From: Paenibacillus tyrphae | GTDB lineage: Bacteria > Bacillota > Bacilli > Paenibacillales > NBRC-103111 | Assembly (NCBI RefSeq): GCF_024158745.1 | Contig: NZ_JAMZAW010000001.1 | Span: 1-64,000 of the forward strand | Direction: 5' to 3' | Length of the DNA: 64,000 nt | Shown here: positions 7,666 through 16,560 of the stretch, in pieces | How the letters are laid out: the number at the start of each line of letters is the position of its first letter | Numbering within the stretch: position 1 is the stretch's first letter | Made by a program: the position numbers and the translations under genes | Notes under the pieces: model-generated | What the model saw: only the letters and a program-made list of their open reading frames with translations | Database searches by the model: none | What the model was told of the DNA's origin: nothing

Positions 7666-9341
7666 GTCTCGGACGGAAAATCCGGCACCTGCAAAGGTAC
7701 CGCGACATTGCCAAAGCGTTCGCCCGAAACGGGCTCGGCTTCCTCGTCAAAGAGCTTGGACTGCCCGATCTGCTTGCGGGGACGCGCATCGGCTTGAATG
7801 AACGGCGGGAGGCCCGGTCGCGCACGATCGGCGAGCGCATCCGGACGTTTCTGGAGGAGCTTGGCCCGACCTTCGTCAAAATCGGCCAAATCGCCAGCAC
7901 GCGTCCCGACCTGCTGCCTGCTCATATTATCGACGAGCTGGTCAAGCTGCAGGACCGAGTGCCGCCCTTCCCTTTCGAGCAAGTGCGCGAAGTTCTGGAA
8001 AGCGAGTTCGGCGAGCCCTTCGAGAAGCTGTTCGCGGAATTTCAAGAAACGCCGATCGCCGCGGCTTCCATCGGGCAGGTCCATCTTGCCCGCCTGCATA
8101 CGGGCGAGCCGGTCGCCGTCAAAATCCAGCGCCCGAACATTCGTTCCATTGTTGAAACGGATCTTGAAATTTTGGACGATTTGGCCCGCCTCGCCGAGCA
8201 CCGGCTCGACTGGGCGGCCAAATATCAGGTGCGCGACATGGTGTACGAGCTGTCCCAGTCGCTGCGCGCCGAGCTGGATTATACGAATGAAGGCCGCAGC
8301 GCGCAGCGGATGGCGAAGCCGTTCGAGCGCGACTCGGATGTATGTATACCGGCGATCTATTGGGATTATTCGAGCCGCAACGTGTTGACCATGGAATATT
8401 TGGAAGGCGTAAAGCCTACCGAAACGGAGCGTCTGCAAGAGCTGGGGTACGAACCGAAAAAACTGGCCGAAACGATTGCCCGGATCGTTTTTCAGCAAAT
8501 TTTTGTGGAAGGCTTCTTTCATGCCGATCCGCACCCGGGCAACATTATCGTCCTCCCGGGCGGGGTGATCGGACTGATCGACTTCGGCATGGTCGGACGG
8601 CTTACCCCGATGATGAAATATCATTTCGGTTCGCTTGTCATTGCCCTGCGGCGCAACAGCACCGACGGCGTCATCAAGGCGATTGAAGGCATCGGCATCA
8701 TTCCCGACGATGTCGATATGGACTCCCTGCGCGCGGATGTGGACGAGCTGCGGGAAAAATACTACGACGTGCCGCTCAGCCGCGTCAAGCTCGGCGAATC
8801 GGTCAACGACCTGCTCGCCGTCGCTTACGAACACCGCGTACGCATTCCCGCCGACCTGACGCTGCTCGGCAAAGCGCTTCTGACGCTCGAAGGCGTCGTC
8901 ACATCGCTGGACCCGACGTTTAGCGTCATCAGCATCGCCGAACCTTTCGGACGAAAGCTGTTCGCCGAAAGGTTCAGCCCCCGCAATGTGGCCGACAGCG
9001 TGTGGCATCAGATAAGCGAGGCCGCCTCCCTGCTGACGGAAACGCCGATGAAGCTGCGCGAGCTGCTCGGGATGGTGAAGAAAGGCAGGCTTCGCTTTGA
9101 AATATCGATCGCCGAGCTGGATGCCTTGATGCGAAAAATGGACCGAATCAGCAACCAGCTATCTTTCAGTATCGTCCTGCTCGCATTCAGCATTATTATG
9201 GTCGGTCTTATTATCGGCTCGTCGCTTGGCAGGCAATCGACCTTGCTGTGGAATTTTCCCGTCATTGAAATCGGCTTCTGCGTCGCCGCGCTGATGTTTC
9301 TATGGCTGCTGCTGTCGATTTTCAGGTCGGGACGGTTTTGA
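7662..9341 (+). CDS. ABC1/UbiB atypical protein kinase-like protein
   Basis: A 559-residue member of the ABC1/ADCK/UbiB family. Diagnostic features are visible in order: the KxGQ motif (FVKIGQIASTRPDLLP, about residue 67), the alanine-rich nucleotide loop (AAASIGQVH), the lysine in VAVKIQRPNI, the catalytic-loop equivalent FFHADPHPGN and the DFG equivalent LIDFGMVG. Two C-terminal membrane segments follow. Relatives support quinone biosynthesis and probably act as ATPases on lipid-like substrates rather than protein kinases. It is coupled to the upstream phasin-like gene. Confidence 0.9.
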   Translation: MSLGRKIRHLQRYRDIAKAFARNGLGFLVKELGLPDLLAGTRIGLNERREARSRTIGERIRTFLEELGPTFVKIGQIASTRPDLLPAHIIDELVKLQDRVPPFPFEQVREVLESEFGEPFEKLFAEFQETPIAAASIGQVHLARLHTGEPVAVKIQRPNIRSIVETDLEILDDLARLAEHRLDWAAKYQVRDMVYELSQSLRAELDYTNEGRSAQRMAKPFERDSDVCIPAIYWDYSSRNVLTMEYLEGVKPTETERLQELGYEPKKLAETIARIVFQQIFVEGFFHADPHPGNIIVLPGGVIGLIDFGMVGRLTPMMKYHFGSLVIALRRNSTDGVIKAIEGIGIIPDDVDMDSLRADVDELREKYYDVPLSRVKLGESVNDLLAVAYEHRVRIPADLTLLGKALLTLEGVVTSLDPTFSVISIAEPFGRKLFAERFSPRNVADSVWHQISEAASLLTETPMKLRELLGMVKKGRLRFEISIAELDALMRKMDRISNQLSFSIVLLAFSIIMVGLIIGSSLGRQSTLLWNFPVIEIGFCVAALMFLWLLLSIFRSGRF

Positions 9342-9469
9342 AAATCGGATCGGCATCCGACGATGCTTTGTCTTTAGGCGCTCCTTGGGGTTGTTCGAGC
9401 TGCTCGGACGATGTCCAGAGGAGGCGTTCTTTACAGCTTAACGGCGCTATTAAGGAGGTCTTTCATCTC

Positions 9470-10627
9470 GTGCAAATACAACCCCAGCCAAGCGCTGCAA
9501 ACGGCCCTCTCGGGGAACCCTCGCATCCCGTTGTGCTTGGAGCCCGTGCCTTAAACCGCGCCCTGCTTGCGCGCCAGCTGCTGCTGCAACGCGCGGACAT
9601 GCCGGTTGCCGATGCCCTTGAGCATTTGGTCGGCATGCAGGCTCAAGCGCCCAACCCGCCCTATTTCGGGCTGTGGACGCGGCTGCGCGGGTTCCGTCAG
9701 GACGATCTGTCCCGCTTACTTCTGGACCGGCGTGCGGTTCGCATCGCACTGATGCGGTCCACCATTCATCTGGTTACCGCGCGCGACAGCCTGATCTTGC
9801 GTCCTTTGATGCAGTCCGTCTACGAACGCGGTCTCAGCGGCAGCTACGGACGGCGTCTTACGGGGCTTGATCTTGAAGCGGTCGCGGCAGCCGGCCGGAT
9901 ATTGGTCGAGGAACAGCCCCGGACACTCGGCGAGCTTGGCAAGCTGCTGCGCGAGCAGTGGTCGGACCGCGAACCCGCCGCGCTCGCCAACGTCGTACGC
10001 GCCCTGGTGCCGCTCGTTCAAGTCCCCCCGCGAGGCATCTGGGGGGACGGCGGTCAAGCCGTCCACACCACTGCAGAAGCTTGGCTGGGGCAATCGTTAG
10101 CCTCGGCTCCATCGCTGGAGGAAACGATTCTCCGGTACCTCGCCGCATTCGGACCGGCCACGGTCAAGGATATGCAGGTTTGGTCGGGACTAACCCGGCT
10201 GCGCGAAACGATCGACCGACTCCGGCCGCGTCTATCCGTCTATAAGGGCGAAGACGGCAGCGAGCTATTCGATGTGCCGGGCGCGCCGCTCCCCGGTCCG
10301 GATACCCCGGCGCCGCCCCGTTATTTGGGCGAGTTCGATAACATGCTTTTGTCCTATGCCGATCGAACGCGCATTCTGGCCGACGAGTACCGCCCCCTTG
10401 TTTTCACCGAGAACGGCATCATTCGGGCCACCATCCTCGTCGACGGCTTCGTCCGGGGGATATGGAGAATCGTGCGACAGCGCCGTACCGCCACGCTGGT
10501 CATCGAGCCCTTCGAGCCATTATCCGGGGAAGACTGCGAAGCCTTGGCCGAGGAAGGCCGCGGACTGCTCGACTTCGCCGCGTCGGACGCCGATGTCCGC
10601 GATATTCAATTCGTCTCGGCGGAGTGA
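9470..10627 (+). CDS. Winged-helix DNA-binding protein, AlkZ/YcaQ-like glycosylase family
   Basis: A 385-residue protein of the HTH_42 family, which includes the interstrand-crosslink DNA glycosylases AlkZ and YcaQ. The segment VGMQAQAPNPPYFGLWTRL carries the Q-x-Q form of the catalytic motif described for this family, and the RIALMRSTIHLVTARD region is also typical. GTG 9470 is chosen because it follows TAAGGAGGT at ideal distance; the frame continues upstream into the ubiB-like gene but has no start signal there. It may remove bulky or crosslinked alkyl lesions; whether it is active is inferred from the motif only. Confidence 0.82.
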   Translation: MQIQPQPSAANGPLGEPSHPVVLGARALNRALLARQLLLQRADMPVADALEHLVGMQAQAPNPPYFGLWTRLRGFRQDDLSRLLLDRRAVRIALMRSTIHLVTARDSLILRPLMQSVYERGLSGSYGRRLTGLDLEAVAAAGRILVEEQPRTLGELGKLLREQWSDREPAALANVVRALVPLVQVPPRGIWGDGGQAVHTTAEAWLGQSLASAPSLEETILRYLAAFGPATVKDMQVWSGLTRLRETIDRLRPRLSVYKGEDGSELFDVPGAPLPGPDTPAPPRYLGEFDNMLLSYADRTRILADEYRPLVFTENGIIRATILVDGFVRGIWRIVRQRRTATLVIEPFEPLSGEDCEALAEEGRGLLDFAASDADVRDIQFVSAE

Positions 10628-10661
10628 CGAAACTAACCTTGAACATCGCTTACTTCGAGAT

Positions 10662-10693
10662 AAAAAAACGGCTGCCGAAGCAACCGTTTTTTT
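10662..10693. terminator. Bidirectional terminator
   Basis: A stem with AAAAAAACGG and CCGTTTTTTT as outer arms around a GC-rich loop region, just after the AlkZ-like gene. It can work on either strand. Confidence 0.7.
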
Positions 10694-10780
10694 CATGCGG
10701 TCAGTCTCTCTATCGAAGCACTTTGATAAGTGCACCGAGCTCTTCATTTCCTCGTGTCAACATGTTTTTTTTCGGCAATT

Positions 10781-10837
10781 AAAAATCCCCCTGTTGATCT
10801 CAGCGAACCATTCGGATGATGATCAACAGGGGGATTT
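10781..10837 (-). terminator. Long-stem terminator of the tetR-like gene
   Basis: A 17-bp perfect inverted repeat (AAATCCCCCTGTTGATC at 10783-10799 and its complement at 10821-10837) with a 21-base loop. On the minus strand it ends in GGGGGATTTTTAATT. Confidence 0.75.
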
Positions 10838-10858
10838 GGCCTATATGGCTGCTTTTCA

Positions 10859-11461
10859 CTAAGCTTTTTCTTTTTCAAGATAGGAATCAATCACATGTGC
10901 AGCGATTGTTTTAAGCTGGGCCGCAGGACCGGCAAAGCCGTATATCGGGACTGACGACAAGGCACCGTTAATCACCAGCATCAGCTGATCGGTCAGGTTC
11001 TCGTCGCTCACGCCTGCTTGCTGGCACAGACGGGACAAGCGCATGCGTATTGCTCGATTGTACTCGACCGCCAGCAGATGTACGGGATGATCTTCTTCGG
11101 AAAATTCGGCGAGTGCATTCAAGAAATGACAGCCACGGTGATATCCTGGCTCCAATAATTCCACTGTAGCATCAATCAACGCCAGCATCTGCTCTTTTGG
11201 CGATCCTGCATGCTCGGCGATCGCTTCGTCAAAGTGCTGCCAGTTGATATGATCCTGTGCCTCAAGATAGGCAACAACCAACCCATCTTTGGTTGTGAAA
11301 TGACGGTATAGAGTTGCTTTACTAATACCGGCTTTCTCAACAATCGTATCTACACCGATGGAACGGATCCCTTCACGATAAAATAATTCGGAAGCGACAT
11401 CCAAAATATGTTGGCGTACGGAAGCGCGTGCAGCCATGTCTTTCACCTGTCCAATGCTCAT
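10859..11461 (-). CDS. TetR/AcrR-family transcriptional regulator
   Basis: A 200-residue TetR-type repressor: N-terminal helix-turn-helix in residues 12-60 (ILDVASELFYREGIRSIGVDTIVEKAGISKATLYRHFTTKDGLV, shown here as a landmark in parts) and a C-terminal ligand domain of the TetR_C type. It lies downstream of, and on the same strand as, a 14-TM efflux gene, separated by 179 bases, and probably regulates it. The spacer contains an imperfect dyad (GAACTTGTTTC around 11490 and GAAACTGTTC around 11515) that could be an operator. Confidence 0.88.
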   Translation of the reverse strand: MSIGQVKDMAARASVRQHILDVASELFYREGIRSIGVDTIVEKAGISKATLYRHFTTKDGLVVAYLEAQDHINWQHFDEAIAEHAGSPKEQMLALIDATVELLEPGYHRGCHFLNALAEFSEEDHPVHLLAVEYNRAIRMRLSRLCQQAGVSDENLTDQLMLVINGALSSVPIYGFAGPAAQLKTIAAHVIDSYLEKEKA

Positions 11462-11640
11462 TGTTTAGGCTTCCCCGCTGGAGCCATCGAACTTGTTTCA
11501 TTTTAGAAATCAGACGAAACTGTTCTGTATTTAGAAGTATATCATGTTCGCTCGCAGCAAGGAAGGGCCGCTAGACAGCCAGCTTCTAAAAGTAACCCAT
11601 GGCCTTTCCGCAACCCCGCACTCAACGATATCGTATTCGT

Positions 11641-13023
11641 TCAGCCTTCTACGATACTGCTTTTCCGCACGACCTTGCCGAACTGAAAAAAGTAGAAGAC
11701 CAGCGTCGCAAGATGCAAAATCGCGAGCACCGTATAAATATTGCTGAATACGAACGCGTCATGATTCAGGGATACGTTCGCCGGATTCCACTGAAACGCG
11801 GAACCGTGATCGACCACATTGCTGTACAGGCCGGCGGCGAGAGCGCCAGAGATAAAGTTTAGCAGCGAGAGCAGCCCCATCCCTACGCCGGTCTGGTCCT
11901 TAGGCAGCGTCCGGGAAATCGTATTCGACAAAGCCACGACCATGAACGTCTGCCCGACGTTGCCTAAGATCAGGAAAATAGCAATGGCGATCGGCGAAAT
12001 TCCCGCAAAGGTCGACAGCAGGACAAAGCACGCGATCAGCAGCGCCGAGGCCGTGAAATACAGAAACGGATTGCCTTTGTCGTCTGCCAGCTTGCCGCCT
12101 GTTCTGCCCAGAAGCGCCGACGCGATGGCAGCCGGAACCATGCTGAAGCCAACCAAGCCCGGAGCCAGACCATTGACGAGGGATAAAAGCTGCGGGCTTA
12201 AAAAGGCAAGCGAGTACCCGACCCCGTTCACTACAAAAGCGATCACAAGCCCGTATGAGTAGCTTTTATTGCGGAACAGCAGGGGCTGAACGAACGGTTC
12301 GGCCGCGGAGCGAATGCGTGCAATAAACAAACCTAGCGTAACCAGTGCGCAGCCTGCAAGAAGCCAAGCCTCATTCGTCACGGTGAGGAGTACCAGCGCT
12401 ACCGTTATAGCCAGCAGGCCTCCACCCAGCCAATCGATTTTCCCCGCCTTGCCCGGTTCGTCGTCAAGATACTTGCGATAGAACGGGAGCGTAAGCAGCG
12501 CCAAGACCGGCAGCAGGAACAGCCAGCGCCAATGAACGACACTGACGATCAAAGCAGAGGTTGTCGGCCCGAGCGCTCCGCCGAGCGCTAGTCCGGCGGC
12601 CGCAATGCCCATCGCGCGGCCGCGCGTCTCCGGCGGGAAGTAGCGAATCGGGATGATCATGGCCGTTGCAGGCACGACCGAAGCCCCGGCGGCCTGCAAA
12701 ATCCGGCCGAGGAGCACCATCCAATACGTTTGCGCAGTTAACCCGATCAGGGAACCTATCGCGAAGAAGATTAACCCGAATGTCAGCAAATTTTTGAGCT
12801 TATACTTATCGGCCAGCTTTCCATAGGTGACCGAGCCTATCGCATAAATCAGCATATAGACCGATGAGACCCAACTGACTTGCGCAAGCGTGAGCCGGAA
12901 CTCTGCCCCAATCTGCGGAAGCACGATGTTGAACATCGTCGCGCTCATGACAGAGATAACCAGTGTGAAAACGAGGATACGAATCAGTTTTTCTCCTGTT
13001 TGTTGTTTATATGCTGTTTCCAC
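11641..13023 (-). CDS. MFS efflux transporter of the 14-TM drug:H+ antiporter type
   Basis: A 460-residue MFS protein with 14 predicted membrane segments, resembling the DHA2/TetA(L)-like group. Motif A is present in the 2-3 loop (YGKLADKYKLKNLL), with its partial copy later (LGRTGGKLADDKG); motif C-like sequence (GLALGGALGPTTSALI) marks an antiporter of the efflux type. Membrane segment 1 contains the D/E-poor MFNIVLPQIGAEF pattern typical of the group. The downstream tetR-like gene supports an inducible drug or toxicant exporter. The exact substrate cannot be assigned. Confidence 0.87.
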   Translation of the reverse strand: METAYKQQTGEKLIRILVFTLVISVMSATMFNIVLPQIGAEFRLTLAQVSWVSSVYMLIYAIGSVTYGKLADKYKLKNLLTFGLIFFAIGSLIGLTAQTYWMVLLGRILQAAGASVVPATAMIIPIRYFPPETRGRAMGIAAAGLALGGALGPTTSALIVSVVHWRWLFLLPVLALLTLPFYRKYLDDEPGKAGKIDWLGGGLLAITVALVLLTVTNEAWLLAGCALVTLGLFIARIRSAAEPFVQPLLFRNKSYSYGLVIAFVVNGVGYSLAFLSPQLLSLVNGLAPGLVGFSMVPAAIASALLGRTGGKLADDKGNPFLYFTASALLIACFVLLSTFAGISPIAIAIFLILGNVGQTFMVVALSNTISRTLPKDQTGVGMGLLSLLNFISGALAAGLYSNVVDHGSAFQWNPANVSLNHDAFVFSNIYTVLAILHLATLVFYFFQFGKVVRKSSIVEG

Positions 13024-13194
13024 TCTGACTCCCCCTTTCCACTTGTCTTTATTTTGATAAGGCTTATTTTACAATGGTTGATGGATAAATAATAATATAT
13101 GTTAATCTATGTATTGCATAACACGTGGTATATAAGAGGGGCGACAGAAGTCTTGGCCTCCGGCATCTTGCGGAAGTCATGCGACCTTATGCAA

Positions 13195-13260
13195 CAACTG
13201 CTTTACGAGTCCGGCGTATAGCTTCGGTGCCATTCACCGGACTTTTTCGGAAAGCAGTTG
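13195..13260. other. Long imperfect hairpin after the M23 peptidase gene
   Basis: Inverted arms CAACTGCTTT (13195-13204) and AAAGCAGTTG (13251-13260), extended by GTCCGG/CCGGAC inside. On the minus strand it lies directly after the peptidase stop codon but lacks a T-tract, so it is more an mRNA 3' stabiliser than a classical terminator. Confidence 0.45.
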
Positions 13261-13269
13261 GCTTGCACC

Positions 13270-14637
13270 TTAACGCGATTGGGGCTCCTGCTTCAGCCAT
13301 TGAAACGGAGTCGCATTAAAGAACAGATTCGGATTGACCGGAACGTTGTGCGCCCAGAACGTAAAGTGGAGGTGCGGTCCCGTCGAGAATCCGGTCGAGC
13401 CCACCAGCCCGATAATATCGCCCCGTTTCACCCGGTCCCCCGTCTTCACCTGAAGCTTCGACAAATGCGCGTACTGGGAAAACAGATTCATTCCATGATC
13501 GATATAGATCGTATTGCCCGTCAAATAGAAATTGTCCGCCAGCGCTACGATGCCGTCATTCGCCGCTTTAATCGGGGTGCCTTCTTTGGCCGCCAAATCG
13601 ATGGCCGTATGGGAGCTGGCAAACTTGCCGTTCACATAGCGGGTATGACCGTACGGGGTCGTCAGTATCCCCTCGATCGGCTGAATAAAGGGGGCCGAAA
13701 AAAGAAAGGCGGGTTCCGACTTGCTTCGCGCGGCATCGATTTTTTTCTGGTCGGCTTCGATTCGCTTCGTATCCTGACGCATGCTCTCCATCTGCTTCGA
13801 TACCTTGAGGTGCTGCGTCTCGAACTTTTTATCCTTGATCTTCAGCGTCTGATCGCCGATCGGATACGAGCCGGGTTTGGTCTTCATCGGCACCGGAAGA
13901 TAAGCGAAATACCCGGCCTCGAACGGCTGCAGCTCATACGTCTTCCCCTGCCAAGCGACTTCGCCGGGCTGATCGTGCCGTACCAGCACGACGTCGCCGG
14001 GACTCGCCGTATCCGGCAAGAGCGTCCAGGCGGTATCCATCGCCTTCTTGGCTTGCTCGGGAGAAGCGTACAAAGCCGCTTCCCGGCTAATCCGCTGCTG
14101 ACGCTGCTTTTCTTCCTGCAGCACATCCTTCACCGCAGGCGTCACCTCGGCATGCCAGGTTTGTCCCCCGTCCGTCGTTACCAGCAGCGGATTGGCCAGC
14201 TCCGTTCCGGCCGTGACAAGCGCCCAGCCGACCCGGTCGGTGACAAACTGCGACTGCTTCACCGGGTAGTCTTTAGTCTGGTAAGCAATCGTCGTGAGCT
14301 TTTTGCCATCGGTTAGCGAAGCGCTTGGTCCGTTCGTACCGGATGCCGCTGCATCCGGAAGGCCCGGGGCCGGCTCCGTCCAATGAGCGCCTCCGTCTTC
14401 CGTCACGCTGCTTGTGCCGTCCGTATAGCGAATCCGGCCTTTATCCAGATCGGACATATGAAAATCGAGAATTTCGCGGCGGGCCGGGGCTTGTTTTTCG
14501 GCAGCCGGCGCAGCACCCTTCCCGGACGCAAGCAGCCATGCAGGGGGCTCGCCGCCGTACGCGACCAGTACCACACAAACGGCGGCAAGAGCCGTTCCGG
14601 CGAGCAAGTACCCTATCTTTTTGGAACGCGGCTTCAT
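13270..14637 (-). CDS. M23-family metallopeptidase with N-terminal Asp-box region
   Basis: A 455-residue membrane-anchored or secreted protein. After one N-terminal hydrophobic segment (residues about 8-25) comes a region with two BNR/Asp-box-like repeats (SSVTEDGGAHWTEP and LLVTTDGGQTWHAEV), a linker with a coiled-coil stretch, and a C-terminal LytM/M23 peptidase domain with zinc-site motifs HTAIDL and PHLHF. It should cleave peptidoglycan peptide crosslinks outside the cell, as in B. subtilis LytH/SpoIIQ relatives. The start at 14635-14637 is chosen for the GGAGGAG 9 bases upstream; an upstream in-frame ATG at 14700 is less well supported. Confidence 0.85.
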   Translation of the reverse strand: MKPRSKKIGYLLAGTALAAVCVVLVAYGGEPPAWLLASGKGAAPAAEKQAPARREILDFHMSDLDKGRIRYTDGTSSVTEDGGAHWTEPAPGLPDAAASGTNGPSASLTDGKKLTTIAYQTKDYPVKQSQFVTDRVGWALVTAGTELANPLLVTTDGGQTWHAEVTPAVKDVLQEEKQRQQRISREAALYASPEQAKKAMDTAWTLLPDTASPGDVVLVRHDQPGEVAWQGKTYELQPFEAGYFAYLPVPMKTKPGSYPIGDQTLKIKDKKFETQHLKVSKQMESMRQDTKRIEADQKKIDAARSKSEPAFLFSAPFIQPIEGILTTPYGHTRYVNGKFASSHTAIDLAAKEGTPIKAANDGIVALADNFYLTGNTIYIDHGMNLFSQYAHLSKLQVKTGDRVKRGDIIGLVGSTGFSTGPHLHFTFWAHNVPVNPNLFFNATPFQWLKQEPQSR

Positions 14638-14769
14638 CGTTCTAATCTCCTCCAATACAGCTTCTTCCATATCTATGATTTCATCATACGATAGAAGCAA
14701 GCCGATTGTCCAAGCCGCGCACCGGAAGATAGAGCCGCAGCACTGCGAGATTGGATCTTATCAATTGAA

Positions 14770-15210
14770 TTAGTTGCCCAAAAATGCATTCAGCATCCAG
14801 ACGTGCTTTTCCAGACTCGAATGAATGGCCAGCAGCAGATCTCCCGTCGTGTCGTCCTGTACGGACTCGGCGAATTTCATGCCTGTTTTAAGCTCTCCGA
14901 TGATCAGATTAAAATCGTTCACCAGCGCCGCCACCATCTGCTCCGCCGTCTCCTCGCCTTCCGCCTCGCGAACCGAGGCGAGCCGAAGGCTTCCGCTCAT
15001 CGTCGCAACCGGTTTGCCGCCCACCGCCAGCAGCCGTTCGGCCAGCGTATCTACATGCAGCGCCGCTTCCGTATACAGCTCCTCGAATTTCGTATGCAGC
15101 GTGAAAAATTGAGGGCCTTTGACGTACCAGTGGTAATTATGCAGCTTGACGTACAGGACCGACCAGTTGGCGATTTGGTTGTTCAACAGTACCGTTAATT
15201 GTTCATTCAT
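14770..15210 (-). CDS. Dps-like ferritin family protein
   Basis: A 146-residue Dps/MrgA-type mini-ferritin. The inter-subunit ferroxidase residues are visible: His in NYHWYVKG, His in FFTLHTKFEELY with its Glu, and Asp/Glu in HVDTLAERLLAVGGKP. It oxidises and stores iron with hydrogen peroxide and usually binds or compacts DNA under stress. The ATG (15208-15210) follows GAGGAGG. A PerR-like box precedes it, in line with peroxide-inducible mrgA of B. subtilis. Confidence 0.92.
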   Translation of the reverse strand: MNEQLTVLLNNQIANWSVLYVKLHNYHWYVKGPQFFTLHTKFEELYTEAALHVDTLAERLLAVGGKPVATMSGSLRLASVREAEGEETAEQMVAALVNDFNLIIGELKTGMKFAESVQDDTTGDLLLAIHSSLEKHVWMLNAFLGN

Positions 15211-15236
15211 GGATAATTCCTCCTCATGATTTATAT

Positions 15237-15251
15237 TTAGATTAGGTCTAA
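15237..15251 (-). promoter_or_regulatory. PerR-like box upstream of dps
   Basis: TTAGATTAGGTCTAA resembles the PerR consensus TTAnAATnATTnTAA with intact TTAGA/TCTAA arms, inside a larger ATTTAGA...TCTAAAT dyad. It lies 27 bases upstream of the dps start, so peroxide- and iron-dependent control is inferred. Confidence 0.5.
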
Positions 15252-15523
15252 ATTCATAATCTGATTGTAGCATCGCCCCAGCTTTCTTTCATGAAGACAA
15301 GATGAGGATCGGATGAAGATTTGGTGAAGTTTGGCATCGTCACTCGGATTAATTTCTTGCGACTGTGAAATGTCTGTGATTTTGATCACCAATGAGCCGT
15401 GATCCTTCTCACTGCTCCGGCGCATCGAAAGAGGTATGCTCAAGACGAGGAGACGGTAGCAGCCGCTCCAATGCGGCGAGAGAGCCGACAGACAGCACAG
15501 TATACATATAGAGGTGACTTCCC

Positions 15524-16540
15524 GTGGGAAAGGCTTCCGCACCATCGCTTAACACTTATGCGCTTAATTTGAAATTTTTGCTTATTGCTTGCGTCGTCAC
15601 AGCCAACATCATCGAGCCGATGATCGATCGGAGCTCGCCGTTGTTCGCCCTTTACGAGACGATCTACTCGTTCCATATTCCGATGTTCGCTCTGGCGATG
15701 GGCTATTTTGCCAAAAGCTTCCGTCTCGACCGGCCCGGAATCGACGGGCTTTGCACGATTGCGTATCAATATGTGTTGTTCCAGACACTGTACAGCTTGG
15801 CGGATATCGTCTTCTTTCAAGCCAAAGGCGTGATTCATTCGTTCTTCATGCCCTACTCGCTGCTCTGGTTCCTGCTCAGCCACTTTTGCTGGAGGCTGCT
15901 GCTGCGCGCGTTCGTTCATATGCGCCATCCACTGATTGTCTCGCTGCTGCTCGGCATCGCCGTCGGTTACCTCCCTTGGGCCGGGGCTTGGCTCAGCGTA
16001 TCGCGGACATTGGTGTACTTTCCGTTCTTCCTGGCAGGATACTTCCTGCCGCTGCATTGGGAAACCATAGTCAAACGGCTGCGTATGCCTGCTGTCCTTC
16101 TCGGCATTGCCGTCATTCTCTTCTTCTGGTTAGGCGGACGAATCGATCCGCGCTGGCTGTACGGCAGCTTCACCTACGCGGAGACCGGTCATCCGGAGTG
16201 GTATGCCGGAATATATCGCTTGGGGATGTACGGGGTGCAGGCGGCCGCTTCGATCGCTTTTTTGAGCTTGGTGCCCTGGGCGGCCGGCCGGATCACGGAT
16301 TGGGGAAAACGGACGGGGTACGTCTTTCTGCTTCATGCCTTCATTCTAAAATCGCTGCTTGCGGCAGGGGTTTATGTCTATCTGCAAACCCCTTGGAGCC
16401 AAGGGCTGACGATTATCGCCGGGTTCGGCATCGTCTGGCTGCTGTCGCAGCCATGGGTCGAAACCCACGCCAAACGTTGGTTCGAGCCGGATATTACTTT
16501 TGTGAAGCGGCTTGTCCTTAAATCGCACGGAACCCCGTGA
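15524..16540 (+). CDS. Membrane acyltransferase (acyltransferase 3 family)
   Basis: A 338-residue integral membrane protein with about ten hydrophobic segments of the acyltransferase 3 (OatA/YkrP-like) family. The sequence starts with NTYALNLKFLLIACVVTANIIEPM and has the helix-forming SFHIPMFALAMGYF in place of the usual H-x-x-MPLF pattern, so the conserved histidine is retained. Such proteins transfer acetyl or succinyl groups to cell-surface polymers or extracellular glycans. The start is a GTG preceded by GAGGTGAC. The stop codon lies within the terminator stem. Confidence 0.8.
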   Translation: MGKASAPSLNTYALNLKFLLIACVVTANIIEPMIDRSSPLFALYETIYSFHIPMFALAMGYFAKSFRLDRPGIDGLCTIAYQYVLFQTLYSLADIVFFQAKGVIHSFFMPYSLLWFLLSHFCWRLLLRAFVHMRHPLIVSLLLGIAVGYLPWAGAWLSVSRTLVYFPFFLAGYFLPLHWETIVKRLRMPAVLLGIAVILFFWLGGRIDPRWLYGSFTYAETGHPEWYAGIYRLGMYGVQAAASIAFLSLVPWAAGRITDWGKRTGYVFLLHAFILKSLLAAGVYVYLQTPWSQGLTIIAGFGIVWLLSQPWVETHAKRWFEPDITFVKRLVLKSHGTP

Positions 16541-16560
16541 TCACGGGGTTCTTTTCTTAT
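16531..16560. terminator. Bidirectional terminator between the acyltransferase and cntF
   Basis: A 20-bp perfect palindrome AACCCCGTGATCACGGGGTT (16531-16550) followed by CTTTTCTTAT on the plus strand. It contains the acyltransferase stop codon and ends six bases before the cntF stop. Confidence 0.8.

Noticed and set aside
7560..9008. A 482-codon open frame antisense to the ubiB-like gene, and similar long antisense frames (for example 36899-38434 plus, 31076-32182 plus, 49568-50890 plus, 26484-27602 plus)
   Set aside because: They lie wholly opposite well-supported genes with intact family motifs, have biased compositions expected of GC-rich shadow frames and lack ribosome binding sites.
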